From NCBI GenBank assembly GCA_001970955.1, contig MPUH01000542.1, positions 1 to 46,928 on the forward strand: a DNA stretch of 46,928 bases. The letters run 5' to 3'. Both the position numbers and the translations under genes were made by a program. Position 1 is the first letter of the stretch, and the number at the start of each line of letters is the position of its first letter. Of the stretch, positions 20,706 to 30,645 are shown in pieces. The notes below the pieces were generated by a model. That model ran no database searches, had not been told where the DNA came from, and saw nothing but the letters and a program-made list of their open reading frames with translations. This stretch comes from Stentor coeruleus (Eukaryota; Ciliophora; Heterotrichea; Heterotrichida; Stentoridae).

Positions 20706-20970
20706 AAGGTTTATGAGAGGTGCTTGGGGCTTTTAATTTTTAACGATAGTATTTAAAGAAATAATGTGGCTGCTTTATTAGATTTCCTGAAGTTTAGATG
20801 TTTTTAGGAAAAATAGTGATTTTTTGATTTTATAAGANGAGGTTTATGAGAGGTGCTTGGGTTTTTAATTTTTAACGATAGTACTTAAAGAAATAATGTG
20901 GCTGATTTATTAGATTTCCTGAAGTTTAGATGTTTTTAGGAAAAATAGTGATTTTTTGATTTTATAAGAT
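20706..20970. repeat. Direct repeat abutting an N gap (probable contig overlap)
   Basis: About 132 bp (20706-20837) recurs at 20839-20970 with a single N between. The copies differ by a few bases, as expected of error-prone contig ends or two alleles. Confidence 0.8.
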
Positions 20971-21250
20971 TTAGGTGTTAGGAATTAAGTACTTGGAATG
21001 CTTATTTTACTTACACAATTTAAAAAAATAAGGATTTATTATTGATTAGTTAGTCCGATGATGTTTTAACATCATCATCTTTTAATAATAAACTATCCCA
21101 AAATTCACCTAAAATCGCACATAAACTAAAAGAAAATTTATAAACTTCCTAATTATAACATATCTAACCAAAATCTATAGCAATATCCTTCTTATCTTTA
21201 AAAAAAACCTTACCTTATCCTTCTTTATTTCTCTTCTGCCATCTCATATA

Positions 21251-21308
21251 AATCTAAGAATTCTCATCAATCTCTTATGTTTAAAAATCTGAGAATTCTC
21301 ATCAATCT
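21251..21308 (+). promoter_or_regulatory. Duplicated 23-bp element upstream of RPL17
   Basis: Two copies (21251-21273 and 21286-21308) share AGAATTCTCATCAATCT preceded by AATCT and one variable base. They sit 35 bp apart and 53-110 bp before the L17 start. The half-site AGAATTCT is palindromic. It may be a transcription-factor site of ribosomal-protein genes; that is an inference from position and exact repetition. Confidence 0.45.
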
Positions 21309-21349
21309 ATTTTTATCCTATAAAGGCTTACATAATTCTCTAAGAAGAG

Positions 21350-21367
21350 ATGGCAAATAAATGGTGA
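21350..21367 (+). promoter_or_regulatory. Five-codon upstream ORF overlapping the RPL17 start
   Basis: ATGGCAAATAAATGGTGA encodes MANKW and a stop. Its TGG/TGA overlap the L17 start codon (21361) in another frame, so a ribosome using it could not reach the L17 ATG without re-initiation. It matters only if transcription starts upstream of 21350. Confidence 0.4.
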
Positions 21368-21858
21368 AGAGCTATTCTCGCAAAGCACCTGTGTCAGCTA
21401 AATCTTGCTCAGCCAAAGCTAGCGACTTGCGTGTGCATTTCAAGAATACCTATGAAGTGGCTTCTTCTCTTAGAGGCAAAGGACTCAAAGCAGCTCAAGA
21501 GTACCTCAACAACGTCATAGAGCATAAAGACATTGTTCCTTTCAAAAAGCACTTTGGAGGTATAGGCAGACATGGACAAGCCAAACAATATGGTTATAAC
21601 TTGGGTAGATGGCCAGAAAAGTCTTGCCGAGTGTTTTTGGACCTGTTGCGCAACCTTGAAGCCAATGCCGAAAGTAAAGGCTTAGATGTGGAAAACCTTG
21701 TCCTATGGCATGTTCAAGTAAACCAAGCTGCAAAAGGACGCCGAAGAACTTACAGAGCCCATGGTGGCATCAAGCCTTATATGAGCTGCAACTCACATAT
21801 TGAAGTCGTTGCTGTCGAAAAACAAGAAGCTGTACCTAAGACCGCACTTAAGGCTTAA
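21361..21858 (+). CDS. RPL17: 60S ribosomal protein L17 (uL22)
   Basis: 165 residues, near the usual length for the eukaryotic protein (about 184 in animals). Diagnostic blocks are DLRVHFKNTYEVA, GGIGRHGQAKQYG, GRWPEKS, GLDVENLV, HVQVNQAAKGRRRTYRAHG and IKPYMSCNSHIEV. uL22 lines the peptide exit tunnel of the large ribosomal subunit. The N-terminus is more diverged (MVKSYSRKAPVSAKS). No introns. The gene is richer in G+C than its neighbours, as expected for a highly expressed gene. Confidence 0.97.
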   Translation: MVKSYSRKAPVSAKSCSAKASDLRVHFKNTYEVASSLRGKGLKAAQEYLNNVIEHKDIVPFKKHFGGIGRHGQAKQYGYNLGRWPEKSCRVFLDLLRNLEANAESKGLDVENLVLWHVQVNQAAKGRRRTYRAHGGIKPYMSCNSHIEVVAVEKQEAVPKTALKA

Positions 21859-21903
21859 TTAGCTTAGTATATCTTAGCTTAAAAATTGAATAGACGAGTA
21901 TAA

Positions 21904-23361
21904 TTATAAAGAAAGCCGTGAATAAAGTCTTGAAGTCTCTTGGCTGTAATTGTTTTGTTCCCATAATTCAGAGATTTTATCATGATCTAAAGTCGCGATA
22001 TACTCATTGAATTCAAGAAGCAGCTCGGAACGTTTTTCTAATAAATCAATTTGAACTTTTTCGCTTTTGTTTTTCATTTTTTCTAAAAGAAACTCTTGGA
22101 ATTTTTCTGAAATATAAGTTTCATAGTCGCTTGTATGGTCTTCAAAGCTCAGATCTTTATTTTTTATAGGTGGGTTTTTTCTTTTAATATTCTCGAATTT
22201 TGGAGGACTAAGGAATGGGCTTAGGTTTAAAGTTGGGACTTTTTTAGTATTAAGATTTGAGGATACAGTGATACGAGGGGGTTTATTACGACTTGGACTT
22301 TTTTTGATGCTTTGGGTAGATGGAGTTGGTAAGATTTTACTTGAGGTGGCTAGGAGGGAACTGTCTTGAGCTAGAAGAGTATGGTCATCAAGAATGAGGT
22401 CTTTTTGGAAAATATCTACGTTATAGTGATGCAGACCATATACTTGGTAATAATCTAGGCTGCAACGGATCAAATCCCAGATGACATAGCCTGACATTGT
22501 TTTATCTACACAGCCAATGACTTCAGGAGGATATTGATGGACAATTTCATGAACTTCACGTGCATTTTTTAGTGATATAGACTCGCTTTCTAGAAAACTT
22601 AAGGTTTTTCTTATTGTCTGAACCACATGACCTGGGTTTCTTGCATATCTATACATAGCTGCAACAGGGTCTTCAAATGCCATACCTTTCAACAAAGGGT
22701 CTACTTCAAAATAAAACCTAATAAATCCATAACAGACCCTTTCGAATTCTTTTATTGGCGATAGGATTTTCCTCCATATCTATTTATTCCTTACATTTAT
22801 AACTCTAGGAGTTACTCGATTAATTCGTACTTTGAGCTCTGCAAGGATTTCATTATTTGATTTATATTTGTTACTTTTTATAGGGACAGTCAGGGTGTTA
22901 GAAAGATAATCATAACTATGGATCATATCTACGATTTTAACAAGAAGCTGAACTAGGTCAGGTAAAAGACTGGAGCAGGAATATTCGTAGATTTTTACTA
23001 TGAAGCTTAAAGCTCTTTCTACTTGTCTGTAAAATTCTAAAGATATGTTGCTAAGATTCATGCAGTCGTTTAAGATGTTAGTCATTGCAGGCACCTGTAT
23101 ATACAATGCTTCAGTAATACAATTTTCAAGGGATACAGTCTTGCAGATATCTGATAAATGAGTTTCTAACATAAGTATAGATATGGAATGCTCAGTGTTC
23201 TGGATTTTATAATTATTCGCAAGCATTCTTGAAGCAATTATACTCATTTCAGAGCTTTTCCTTGTTCCAGACCTCCTAAAGTTCTCAGTTTTATGCTCAA
23301 GATTACCATACATATTTATTATAATATAAAGTCTTTCAATATTTATACAGCACTTAATCAT
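21904..23361 (-). CDS. Orphan protein, member B of a local paralogue family
   Basis: 480 residues from two exons, 23361-22795 and 22779-21904, joined across the 15-nt intron 22780-22794 (GTAAGGAATAAATAG). Splicing gives RVIN-IWRKILSPIKEFERV in frame. The ATG at 23361 is the furthest; a second ATG 48 nt downstream, starting MYGNLEHKTENF, is equally likely. A helical N-terminal domain leads to ARNPGHVVQTIRKTLSFL, the motif shared with the gene at 10595-12247, then a Ser/Pro/Lys-rich linker and a charged helical tail. Family and function unknown; both copies probably descend from one gene. It converges on RPL17 with a 45-bp gap. Confidence 0.8.
22780..22794 (-). other. 15-nt intron
   Basis: GTAAGGAATAAATAG on the minus strand. 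Its TAG would otherwise end the frame; its removal fuses two long ORFs without changing frame. Confidence 0.88.
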
Positions 23362-23938
23362 CTTTAAGATCCTTCTTTTTACAATATAAATTTATCTAAT
23401 CTAAAAAAAATAAAAATCAACCTAAAATTGGATTTTTAATGTCATAAGCTTAAAAATATAAGCAATCTTGTCTTGAAAAAATACCATTAAAGTGATTTAT
23501 AAATATGGCTTAGTTAAATAGGAGTTAATTAGGCTTTGGAATATATAAAGACACTGTGTATGATAGTTAATGATGAATGAGATATGATAGGGTTTGTTGG
23601 AGGTGATGCTTAAAAAAAGAATGAAAGAATGCAATTTTTTAATAGGATAATTTTAAGATTATATGTATATATATGTATGACGCAACATTGTATGAATAAA
23701 TAAATAATGAATAAGTTGGGCTAAGGTTGATGCTTTTTTATTAAAAGAGGCAAAATTTGCATTTTTTATTGAAGATACTGTGTAATATTCTAGATAAACT
23801 AAAAAAATAGACGCAAATATCTGTCATAAGGAAGAATTTTAATAATATAGGTTATAGTATTCAAAATATAAATGGCATAGCAGATCATAAAAAATTAATA
23901 ACAATATATTACAATAATAAAAGAAAATTATGAATAAA
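23362..23938. other. AT-rich intergenic region, no features seen
   Basis: 577 bp between two minus-strand genes. No ORF, RNA or repeat is apparent. Confidence 0.55.
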
Positions 23939-25774
23939 TCATAGTAAATCAGTTTTCTGTGCGCCATACTTTTCTTTAAATCGAGGATATTTTTTGCTCA
24001 TTTGTTCATTTATTTGCTCAGTAAGATATTTCAATTCATAAGAATGATCTTCCATTTCTTCAACTTTTCTTATGATATTTGTCAATCTATTATCTTTGAT
24101 TCTGAATTTGGTTTCTATAATTTTGTTAAAAAGATTAAGATTTTTATGAGGAGATTCCTTTTCTGGAAAAGCATGATAAGAAGAAAATCGGCCATGAGAT
24201 TCTTCATTTCCTTGACTTCTTGGTATGCTTCTTGATTTTCTTATAGGCAATTTATGTTCTATATTATATAAGGCATCAATATATCTCATATTAGCTCTTT
24301 CAAGTCTATCTTTAGATTTCACACATATTTCAACAGCTTCATCTTCAAATGTAGTCAGCAATAAGAAAAAATTATCACAATTCAAAGTTAAAAACTCGCA
24401 CTCCTCAACAGTTCTAACAGTATTCATTCTGATTTTCTTTTCCGAAAACAGTAAATCCATCTCACCAAAGTAATAATCATTTTCTATTTCTAAATATGGA
24501 AAGACTTGCTTTTCCGCAATAATGACAAACTCAACCACACCTTTAATAATAAAATACATCTGATGAGCATAATCTCCTTCATGATACAAAAAAGTTTTAG
24601 GGTTCATTTTAGATAATTTTAACCTACTAGCAACCCAGCCAACAAAACTTATAGATTTTTTATCGAAAAAAATGTTATTTTTAATTTTGGCCTCATAAAT
24701 AACAGCATGTATTTGATTTGATAAAGTTGTTGGGAGGTCGACTGTAAGTTCATCAATATCAAAACGAGAATTACTATAAACATATTCAAGGGCTTGAGAT
24801 ATTTGCTGATAAAATACTGAGTTTATTTTGAAGTTATTGGCAATCATGTCAAGGGTCATATATTGCTGAGATAGTTTGGATTTCCTTATATCAAGATTTG
24901 AGAGGATGTTTGTTAGTGAACTGATAGAATACGAATAGAATATTATTCCTATAGTCATAACTACACATACATAAATTTTTTCCGCAAGATTAATCGGAAT
25001 AATATCTCCATACCCAACTGTAGCAAAAGTAGTTACAGCCCAATAAAGGGATACCAAATAAAGCTCATAATTCTGATAGTCTTGAAAATTGCTTGTATTA
25101 ATCCAATTTACAACTGATCCATCAATCCTAGCTAAAAATACCCACATACAAGTAGCCAAATGTATGAGTACAATATAAGTAAAAACAAACCAAAAGAGTC
25201 TTTCAAATGAGGCTGATATTTTAAATAATGAATTCATGTGTTTAAGTATTTGATTACCATTTCTCATGACTTTAACAACTCTGAGCAATTTTGTTATTTT
25301 AATAAGCCTATATAATCTTGGAAGCCTAGCTACTCTTACAACAGAATTATACTGCCCTTTAGAATCAAATATTAATGTAAAAGGAAGACAAGCGAATAGG
25401 TCGAATATCATCCAACTAAACAAGTAGTTAACGAAGATTTTTTTTGGTTCACAGATTAACACTTTATCTCTATCATAGAACGCAAGAAAGCAATTTAAGC
25501 AAAAATCCATAAAAAAGAATCCTGAAATCATATATTCAACTGCAAGCCAAACATTATCATCCATTTCTATAAACGCTACCCTATAAGGAGTGACTAAAGC
25601 AGTGTATATCAAAAGTAATGTCATAAATCTTGACCAATATTCAGCATAAGTGTTATCTGGGGTTATAATATACCAGGGTTTTTGGTAATCGTTAATCACA
25701 ATAAAATCCCTTTTTGTGATGTTGAGTATATCATTTTTCCATAAAGAGTGCCTTTTTTCAAGCCTTGCAGCCAT
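23939..25774 (-). CDS. Voltage-gated K+ channel with cyclic-nucleotide-binding domain
   Basis: 611 residues, six transmembrane segments. S4 is the Arg/Lys-spaced RVARLPRLYRLIKITKLLRV (about 147-167). The pore carries TTFATVGYGDIIP, with the K+ selectivity filter TVGYGD at 252-257. A C-linker follows, and the cyclic-nucleotide-binding fold spans about 385-480 (FLYHEGDYAHQMYFIIKG, YYFGEMDLLF). The phosphate-binding cassette is altered (KIRMNTVRT where R-T/S-A is usual), so ligand binding is uncertain, as in EAG-type channels. It sits in a plasma or ciliary membrane, where K+ channels of this EAG/HCN/KAT superfamily shape excitability and swimming. It ends with TGA. The next minus-strand gene upstream stops only 32 bp before its start. 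Confidence 0.94.
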   Translation of the reverse strand: MAARLEKRHSLWKNDILNITKRDFIVINDYQKPWYIITPDNTYAEYWSRFMTLLLIYTALVTPYRVAFIEMDDNVWLAVEYMISGFFFMDFCLNCFLAFYDRDKVLICEPKKIFVNYLFSWMIFDLFACLPFTLIFDSKGQYNSVVRVARLPRLYRLIKITKLLRVVKVMRNGNQILKHMNSLFKISASFERLFWFVFTYIVLIHLATCMWVFLARIDGSVVNWINTSNFQDYQNYELYLVSLYWAVTTFATVGYGDIIPINLAEKIYVCVVMTIGIIFYSYSISSLTNILSNLDIRKSKLSQQYMTLDMIANNFKINSVFYQQISQALEYVYSNSRFDIDELTVDLPTTLSNQIHAVIYEAKIKNNIFFDKKSISFVGWVASRLKLSKMNPKTFLYHEGDYAHQMYFIIKGVVEFVIIAEKQVFPYLEIENDYYFGEMDLLFSEKKIRMNTVRTVEECEFLTLNCDNFFLLLTTFEDEAVEICVKSKDRLERANMRYIDALYNIEHKLPIRKSRSIPRSQGNEESHGRFSSYHAFPEKESPHKNLNLFNKIIETKFRIKDNRLTNIIRKVEEMEDHSYELKYLTEQINEQMSKKYPRFKEKYGAQKTDLL

Positions 25775-25806
25775 TTATAGCTTTTATTTATTCGTTTACT
25801 TTGCTA

Positions 25807-26262
25807 TTACCTATTAAATGTTATTGGGTTCCTTACATCTTGAGCTTTTATTTTAGCCTCTAAGTTATTTACTTGAGCTTCTGCTGCGTTTATAGCAAGG
25901 CATTGAGCTTCCATAGTCTCTTTCATGCTTTTAATAGTTTCGTTAGCTTGATTGCGTAGAGTTTGGATTTCTCCAGACAAATCCTTACCCGGGATTAGAA
26001 CTCTTTGTTTTGGCTGAAAAACTAATGGTTTGACAGGATTGTTTACAGCTTTAGATAGTCTTGATACATGTTTGTCATAGGATTTTTTTGGTTTTACGAC
26101 GACTTTAGGCTCTTCTACAGGAGGAGTTTTTTCTTGTTGGCTTATGTTTATCAGGTATTCTCGTCTTTGCTTTTCTATCCTTTCCTGCTCAGCTTCGAGA
26201 ATTGCTTGATACATTGATAGGTTCTGTCTGAACCCTTTGGCAAAAGCGATTGACACCCTCAT
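25807..26262 (-). CDS. Small coiled-coil protein
   Basis: 151 residues. Helical at the N-terminus (ILEAEQERIEKQRREYL), then a Pro/Val/Lys-rich linker (PPVEEPKVVVKPKKSYDK), then a C-terminal coiled coil from about 95 (LRNQANETIKSMKETMEAQ). No membrane span. It lies 32 bp upstream of, and in the same direction as, the K+ channel gene, and no 15-nt intron joins the two reading frames. Family not recognised. Confidence 0.65.
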   Translation of the reverse strand: MRVSIAFAKGFRQNLSMYQAILEAEQERIEKQRREYLINISQQEKTPPVEEPKVVVKPKKSYDKHVSRLSKAVNNPVKPLVFQPKQRVLIPGKDLSGEIQTLRNQANETIKSMKETMEAQCLAINAAEAQVNNLEAKIKAQDVRNPITFNR

Positions 26263-26861
26263 TTCTAATTATTAATGGAATTTTGATGAACATTTTTATA
26301 GGATGATTTAGGATATGGGATTTTATTATTGGAGAGTTTGGGAATTAGTAAGAAAGCTGACTTTTGGGGTATGGCTTGAATAAGGGTTTAAGTACTTGAA
26401 GATTGGATTTTTATAAGAAAAAATGTATTTTGCGAAAGTCAAATTTCATAGGATTTTAGCTTTAAAAAGTAATCGAAACTATTGATTTGATTGACTAAAA
26501 ATCTAAGGAATCTCGTGTTTTTTTTATTATTTTGATTAGGGATTATATTTTAATGATTAGATGATTATTTCAGTTTATAAAAAATTTCGTTTTAAAAAGT
26601 CTTTAAAAGTAAACCACAATATTATTTATACCGTTCTAGCCAAACATATTTACTTTCAATAAGTATTCACCCTTATTTTAATATTATTTTCCTACATCTA
26701 AATTTAGATATAGTTATAATCAAAAATACCATTATTTAATCTACACTAAACGCTTATATAAAATAGTATACAAAACCTTTTCTCTACAAAACCCCACAAA
26801 ATTTTCTATCATCTTCCCAAATCCTCAATTTAACTCAAAAAAGCAAAAGCCATAATCAAAA
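26263..26861. other. Divergent intergenic region with a sharp strand switch
   Basis: Counted on the plus strand, 26281-26400 has 33 G and 5 C, while 26761-26820 has 1 G and 17 C. The switch is around 26560-26640. It probably contains both divergent promoters. No ORF. Confidence 0.65.
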
Positions 26862-27875
26862 ATGAACAAAAAAGTAGTTCTCAGACGTAGACCAGTCGGG
26901 CTTCCTGAAGAGAGCGATTTCTCAATAGTAGTAACACCTCTTCCTAAAGTGTTATCTCCCGGTGAGGTTCTCGTAAAAATCAACTGGACGTCAATTGATC
27001 CAGCTCAGCGAGTGTGGATATCAGGGGCTAAAAAATCATACTTCCCTTCGGTTCCATTAAATGAAGTCATCCGTGCATATAGTATCGGAATCATCATCTC
27101 ATCTACAGTAACTATATTTAAACCTGGCACTTACGTCTCAGGACTTCTCGGCTGGCAAGAATACTGTGTAATCGACCATCGTAGGGTTTTTAAACTACCA
27201 TCAGAAGAAAATCCACATATTTATCTAGGAGTACTTGGATTAACAGGCCTTTCAGCTTATGTTGCTGTAGTTCAATTAGCCCGTCCACTTGGTAAAGAAG
27301 TTGTTGTTGTGTCAAGTGCTGCAGGAAGTGTTGGGTCTATAGCTTGTCAGATAGCCAAAATGAAAGGATGTCGTGTTGTAGGGATCTGTGGTTCTGATGA
27401 GAAGTGCACTTGGCTAATAAATGAACTGAAAATAGACTCAGCAATCAATTATAAAAAAGGTAATCTGGTTAAATCTATTTCCGATGCATGCCCTAATGGT
27501 ATTGATATTTATATTGATAATGTTGGTGGGGATATTCTTGATGCTGTGCTGTTAAACATTAAAAAATATGCAAGGATAGTCTTGTGTGGGGCAATCTCAG
27601 GGTATAATATGAAGAAATCTCCATCACTTGCACGCTATCCATTAGTTATATCAAACTCAGCAACTATGATAGGGTTTATAGTCAATGATTATAGGCATTT
27701 ATTTGTCCAAGCCTTAAAATCATTAAGCAAATGGATTAATGAAGGGAAGCTTAAGTATCGCGAACATATTTTGCATGGATTAGAAAATGCTCCAAGTGGA
27801 CTGAAAATGCTGTTTACAGGAGAAAACAAAGGAAAACTTATAGTCAGGGTAAAAAAAGAAAAGGTGAGTCTTTAA
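26862..27875 (+). CDS. NADPH-dependent MDR oxidoreductase, prostaglandin-reductase-like
   Basis: 337 residues, the usual length for the leukotriene B4 12-hydroxydehydrogenase / prostaglandin reductase group of the medium-chain dehydrogenase superfamily. The Rossmann motif is SSAAGSVGSIACQIAK (about 150-165). A typical family block is GIDIYIDNVGGDILDAVL (about 214-231), and the N-terminal catalytic domain has SIDPAQRVWI. Zinc-binding cysteines are absent, as in this group. These enzymes reduce the double bond of alpha,beta-unsaturated carbonyls in the cytosol, detoxifying lipid aldehydes. The substrate here is unknown. Converges on the CK1-like gene with a 47-bp gap. Confidence 0.88.
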   Translation: MNKKVVLRRRPVGLPEESDFSIVVTPLPKVLSPGEVLVKINWTSIDPAQRVWISGAKKSYFPSVPLNEVIRAYSIGIIISSTVTIFKPGTYVSGLLGWQEYCVIDHRRVFKLPSEENPHIYLGVLGLTGLSAYVAVVQLARPLGKEVVVVSSAAGSVGSIACQIAKMKGCRVVGICGSDEKCTWLINELKIDSAINYKKGNLVKSISDACPNGIDIYIDNVGGDILDAVLLNIKKYARIVLCGAISGYNMKKSPSLARYPLVISNSATMIGFIVNDYRHLFVQALKSLSKWINEGKLKYREHILHGLENAPSGLKMLFTGENKGKLIVRVKKEKVSL

Positions 27876-27922
27876 ATAACCCTTTTAATCTTAATTTATA
27901 TAACAATTGCTTATTTTTTTAT

Positions 27923-29017
27923 CTAAAAGAAACAGCAAGAAGCATCTGTAGATGTTTTTAATGAGTCAGTTGTTGGAGCTTCAGTGATGAGCTTTTTTTT
28001 TACAGTGTTTTTATACGTTCTAAACTCAGGGTACTCTTTTGTCACAGTGGTTAAGGACATTTCGTGGTCTTCGGAGTCGATAATTTTTTCGACATTGACG
28101 CTTTTTAACCTTTTTACCCGTTTTTCAAGCTTTTTTGACTTATTTCGCATGGAATTATGTCGGGCTAATTTCCATGAAATTTGAGAAATTAGGTTAGGTA
28201 GTTTTTTTTTGTATACAGAAACTAGGCTTTTTATGTAACGATAATCAGGTTTTTGATCGAATTTTAGTGAACGGACATAGTTGAAGATTCTACCTAGAGA
28301 GACTTCATCACCGAAAATTTCATAAGACTTGATCGAAAGTTTCATTTTCTTAATCGCAGCCTCATTCTGAGTAGCAAGATTAATCTTCCAAGGAAGATCT
28401 CCAGTTAAAAAATACGACAATATATAACAATAGCTTTCCAAGTCATCCCTTCTCGACTGTTGCACCCCTAAATGTGCATTAAGAGAAGCATAATTAAAAG
28501 TTCCAACAAAGGGTCTTCCCTCACTATAAGGGATATGACATCCATTTTGACTTTCAAAAAGTTTTGAAAGCCCATAATCAATCAAATATAATTTTTTATG
28601 TTTAGGTCCTCCAAGAACAAGCTGATGAGGTTTTAAATCCCTATGAATCACAGACCTACTATGTATAAATTCTAATCTTTCTAATAATTGTTCAGCTATC
28701 AGTATAAAATTAGATGAAGTCATTACTCGATTTTGTTTGATAAATTTGTCATTTATACAATGTCCTAATAACTCCATAATGTAAAAATTAGAGTTTCTTG
28801 AGCTCCAGATAAGTTTAGGAATGCCATCACCACCTTGAAGCCTTGAGATAATTTTGACTTCATTTTGGAGCTCTTGGATTCCGTTCCTGCTTTTTATAAG
28901 CTTTATGGCTACATTTTCGTTGGTTTCGGTATCTAGAGCTTTGTAGATTACCCCGAAGTTCCCTTGGCCTATGATTTTTTTAGCAGAAAATCGTTCAGGA
29001 ATTGATGATAAATCCAT
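27923..29017 (-). CDS. Casein kinase 1-like protein kinase with altered catalytic loop
   Basis: 364 residues. CK1-type kinase domain (about 10-290): IIGQGNFGVIYKA, Lys39 in VAIK, HRDLKP (125-130) and DYG (147-149). CK1 features include the YSEGRPFVGTFNYASLNAHLG segment (RPFVGTFNYASLNAH at its core) in place of APE. The catalytic-loop Asn that binds Mg2+ (HRDxKPxN) is Gln132 (HRDLKPHQ), so activity may be changed. The C-terminus is a basic, Ser/Thr-rich tail ending ASCCFF; its last four residues could be a CaaX lipid site, with Cys also available for palmitoylation. Some ciliate CK1 relatives have lost this Asn, I believe, but I cannot check here. Confidence 0.88.
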   Translation of the reverse strand: MDLSSIPERFSAKKIIGQGNFGVIYKALDTETNENVAIKLIKSRNGIQELQNEVKIISRLQGGDGIPKLIWSSRNSNFYIMELLGHCINDKFIKQNRVMTSSNFILIAEQLLERLEFIHSRSVIHRDLKPHQLVLGGPKHKKLYLIDYGLSKLFESQNGCHIPYSEGRPFVGTFNYASLNAHLGVQQSRRDDLESYCYILSYFLTGDLPWKINLATQNEAAIKKMKLSIKSYEIFGDEVSLGRIFNYVRSLKFDQKPDYRYIKSLVSVYKKKLPNLISQISWKLARHNSMRNKSKKLEKRVKRLKSVNVEKIIDSEDHEMSLTTVTKEYPEFRTYKNTVKKKLITEAPTTDSLKTSTDASCCFF

Positions 29018-29346
29018 TATTTTACAAATGCTATGTGAAAGTATACATTGGCTGTTACATTTATATTATTATTACTGTGAGATGATTGAAGCTATTAAAA
29101 GATTTATAAATTATTGGTTTTAAAGATTGTTGACTTTGATAAGATTGGTTGACAATAATATTTTTAAAGATTTTTAGGTGTATTTGTTGTATGAGAAATA
29201 AGGTTTATATTGAAAAAATAATATCCTATGATTTTTATAAGGATAATTAGGTGTATTTATGAAGAAAAAAAAGCAAAATACTACAGAATGAATTAGAAAA
29301 AAGAAAATAGAAAAGTATATTCTGTAGGATGCTGATTTTATATAGC

Positions 29347-29482
29347 ATAGATACTTTCAATAAGATTGCGTAAAAATCAGGCTAATAGATTTGCAAGAAC
29401 TACCTTTTTAAAGTATAGATACTTTCAATAAGATTGTGTAAAAATCAGGCTAATAGATTTGCAAGAACTACCTTTTTAAAGT
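29347..29482. repeat. 68-bp tandem duplication
   Basis: Units 29347-29414 and 29415-29482 are identical except for one base (GCG versus GTG). There is no N between them, so it may be genuine or a collapsed overlap. Confidence 0.9.
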
Positions 29483-30382
29483 CTGTTTAAAAGATATAAC
29501 AATTTTAGCTTATTCTATTTATTAAAATTTTACATTTCTGAGATAAGTAGGCTTAAGATGTTGAAATACTATTCAACTACTATTTTAGATGTTTACGAAT
29601 TAAATATCAAAGCTAATATGAAAATATTGCTAATTAATATAGGTTTTTAAAACGAAGTCTAGTTTATAATCAGAAAATAGTTAAAGCTTTAAAAAATTAG
29701 TGATTTTATATAGAATATAGATTTTCTTTTTAAACAGTCTTTATTTTGCGTATTTAGTTTGTGTTTTATAGTATATTTCAAAGCTTAAAGATATTTGATT
29801 TATATTACTAAAATATATATTTAAGAATTTCTAATAAAAATGCTTATATAAAAAACCTTGCCGACCATATTGAGAAAATTGTGGTTTTATATAAACTAAA
29901 AACTAATAATCATTTCTAAATATACAATGAATTTTTATTATCCTTAAGCATTTTGATTCGTCTAAAATGCTTTATTTATAATAATTGACCAAAAGTGAAA
30001 AAAAAAATGCCTTAGACAAATGATATTACTCTCTACAAAAATAAATAAACTATAGTTGCAACACTATGCGAATATATACATCTAAAACTAAGCACACATT
30101 CATATAAAATCATAATATATACTACCATATATATATGATAAAATTTGGCTTCCTTAAATAGTAAAGCTTATATAAAATTGAACTAAAATATTTTATCAAC
30201 ATCTCAAATACACTATCTAACACAAATCATCTAAAATTACTTATCTTCCTTATGATTTTCCAGCCTCAATCAAAAAAATCTAACTATGTCCCCTTCCTAG
30301 CATACCAATTTTCTCATTGACCTTCTAATAAAAATCCCCAAATCCCACTTTATATCTTAAACCTTTCTTCCTTAACAAAAAC

Positions 30383-30604
30383 TCAATTTTCACATTTTTT
30401 AAATACAATCTTAGCGCCTTCCTACTAATTTCAACAAAAAATCTAACTCTTACCCTAATAAAATCTCATCTCAAGCCCTATAAAAAAANCAATTTTCACA
30501 TTTTTTAAATACAATCTTAGCGCCTTCCTACTAATTTCAACAAAAAATCTAACACTTACCCTCAAAAAAACTAATAAAATCTCATCTCAAGCCCTATAAA
30601 AAAA
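30383..30604. repeat. Direct repeat abutting an N gap (probable contig overlap)
   Basis: About 106 bp (30383-30488) recurs from 30490, with an extra short insertion, after a single N at 30489. It ends 40 bp before the start of the large channel gene, so promoter spacing there is unreliable. Confidence 0.8.
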
Positions 30605-30645
30605 ATCCTATCATAAAAAATAGCCTTTCTCATAATATCAAATAA

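Larger units (their letters stand above)
20632..21360. other. Divergent intergenic region, includes an N gap
   Basis: 730 bp between the divergent SAXO-like and L17 genes. The left part is G-rich on the plus strand and holds the repeat around the N at 20838; the right part is C-rich with the duplicated element listed separately. No other gene is seen. Confidence 0.6.
29018..30645. other. Long divergent intergenic region with repeats
   Basis: 1.6 kb between divergent genes. It holds a 68-bp tandem duplication (29347-29482) and the N-gap repeat at 30383-30604. G exceeds C on the left and C greatly exceeds G near the right end. No gene is seen. Confidence 0.55.
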
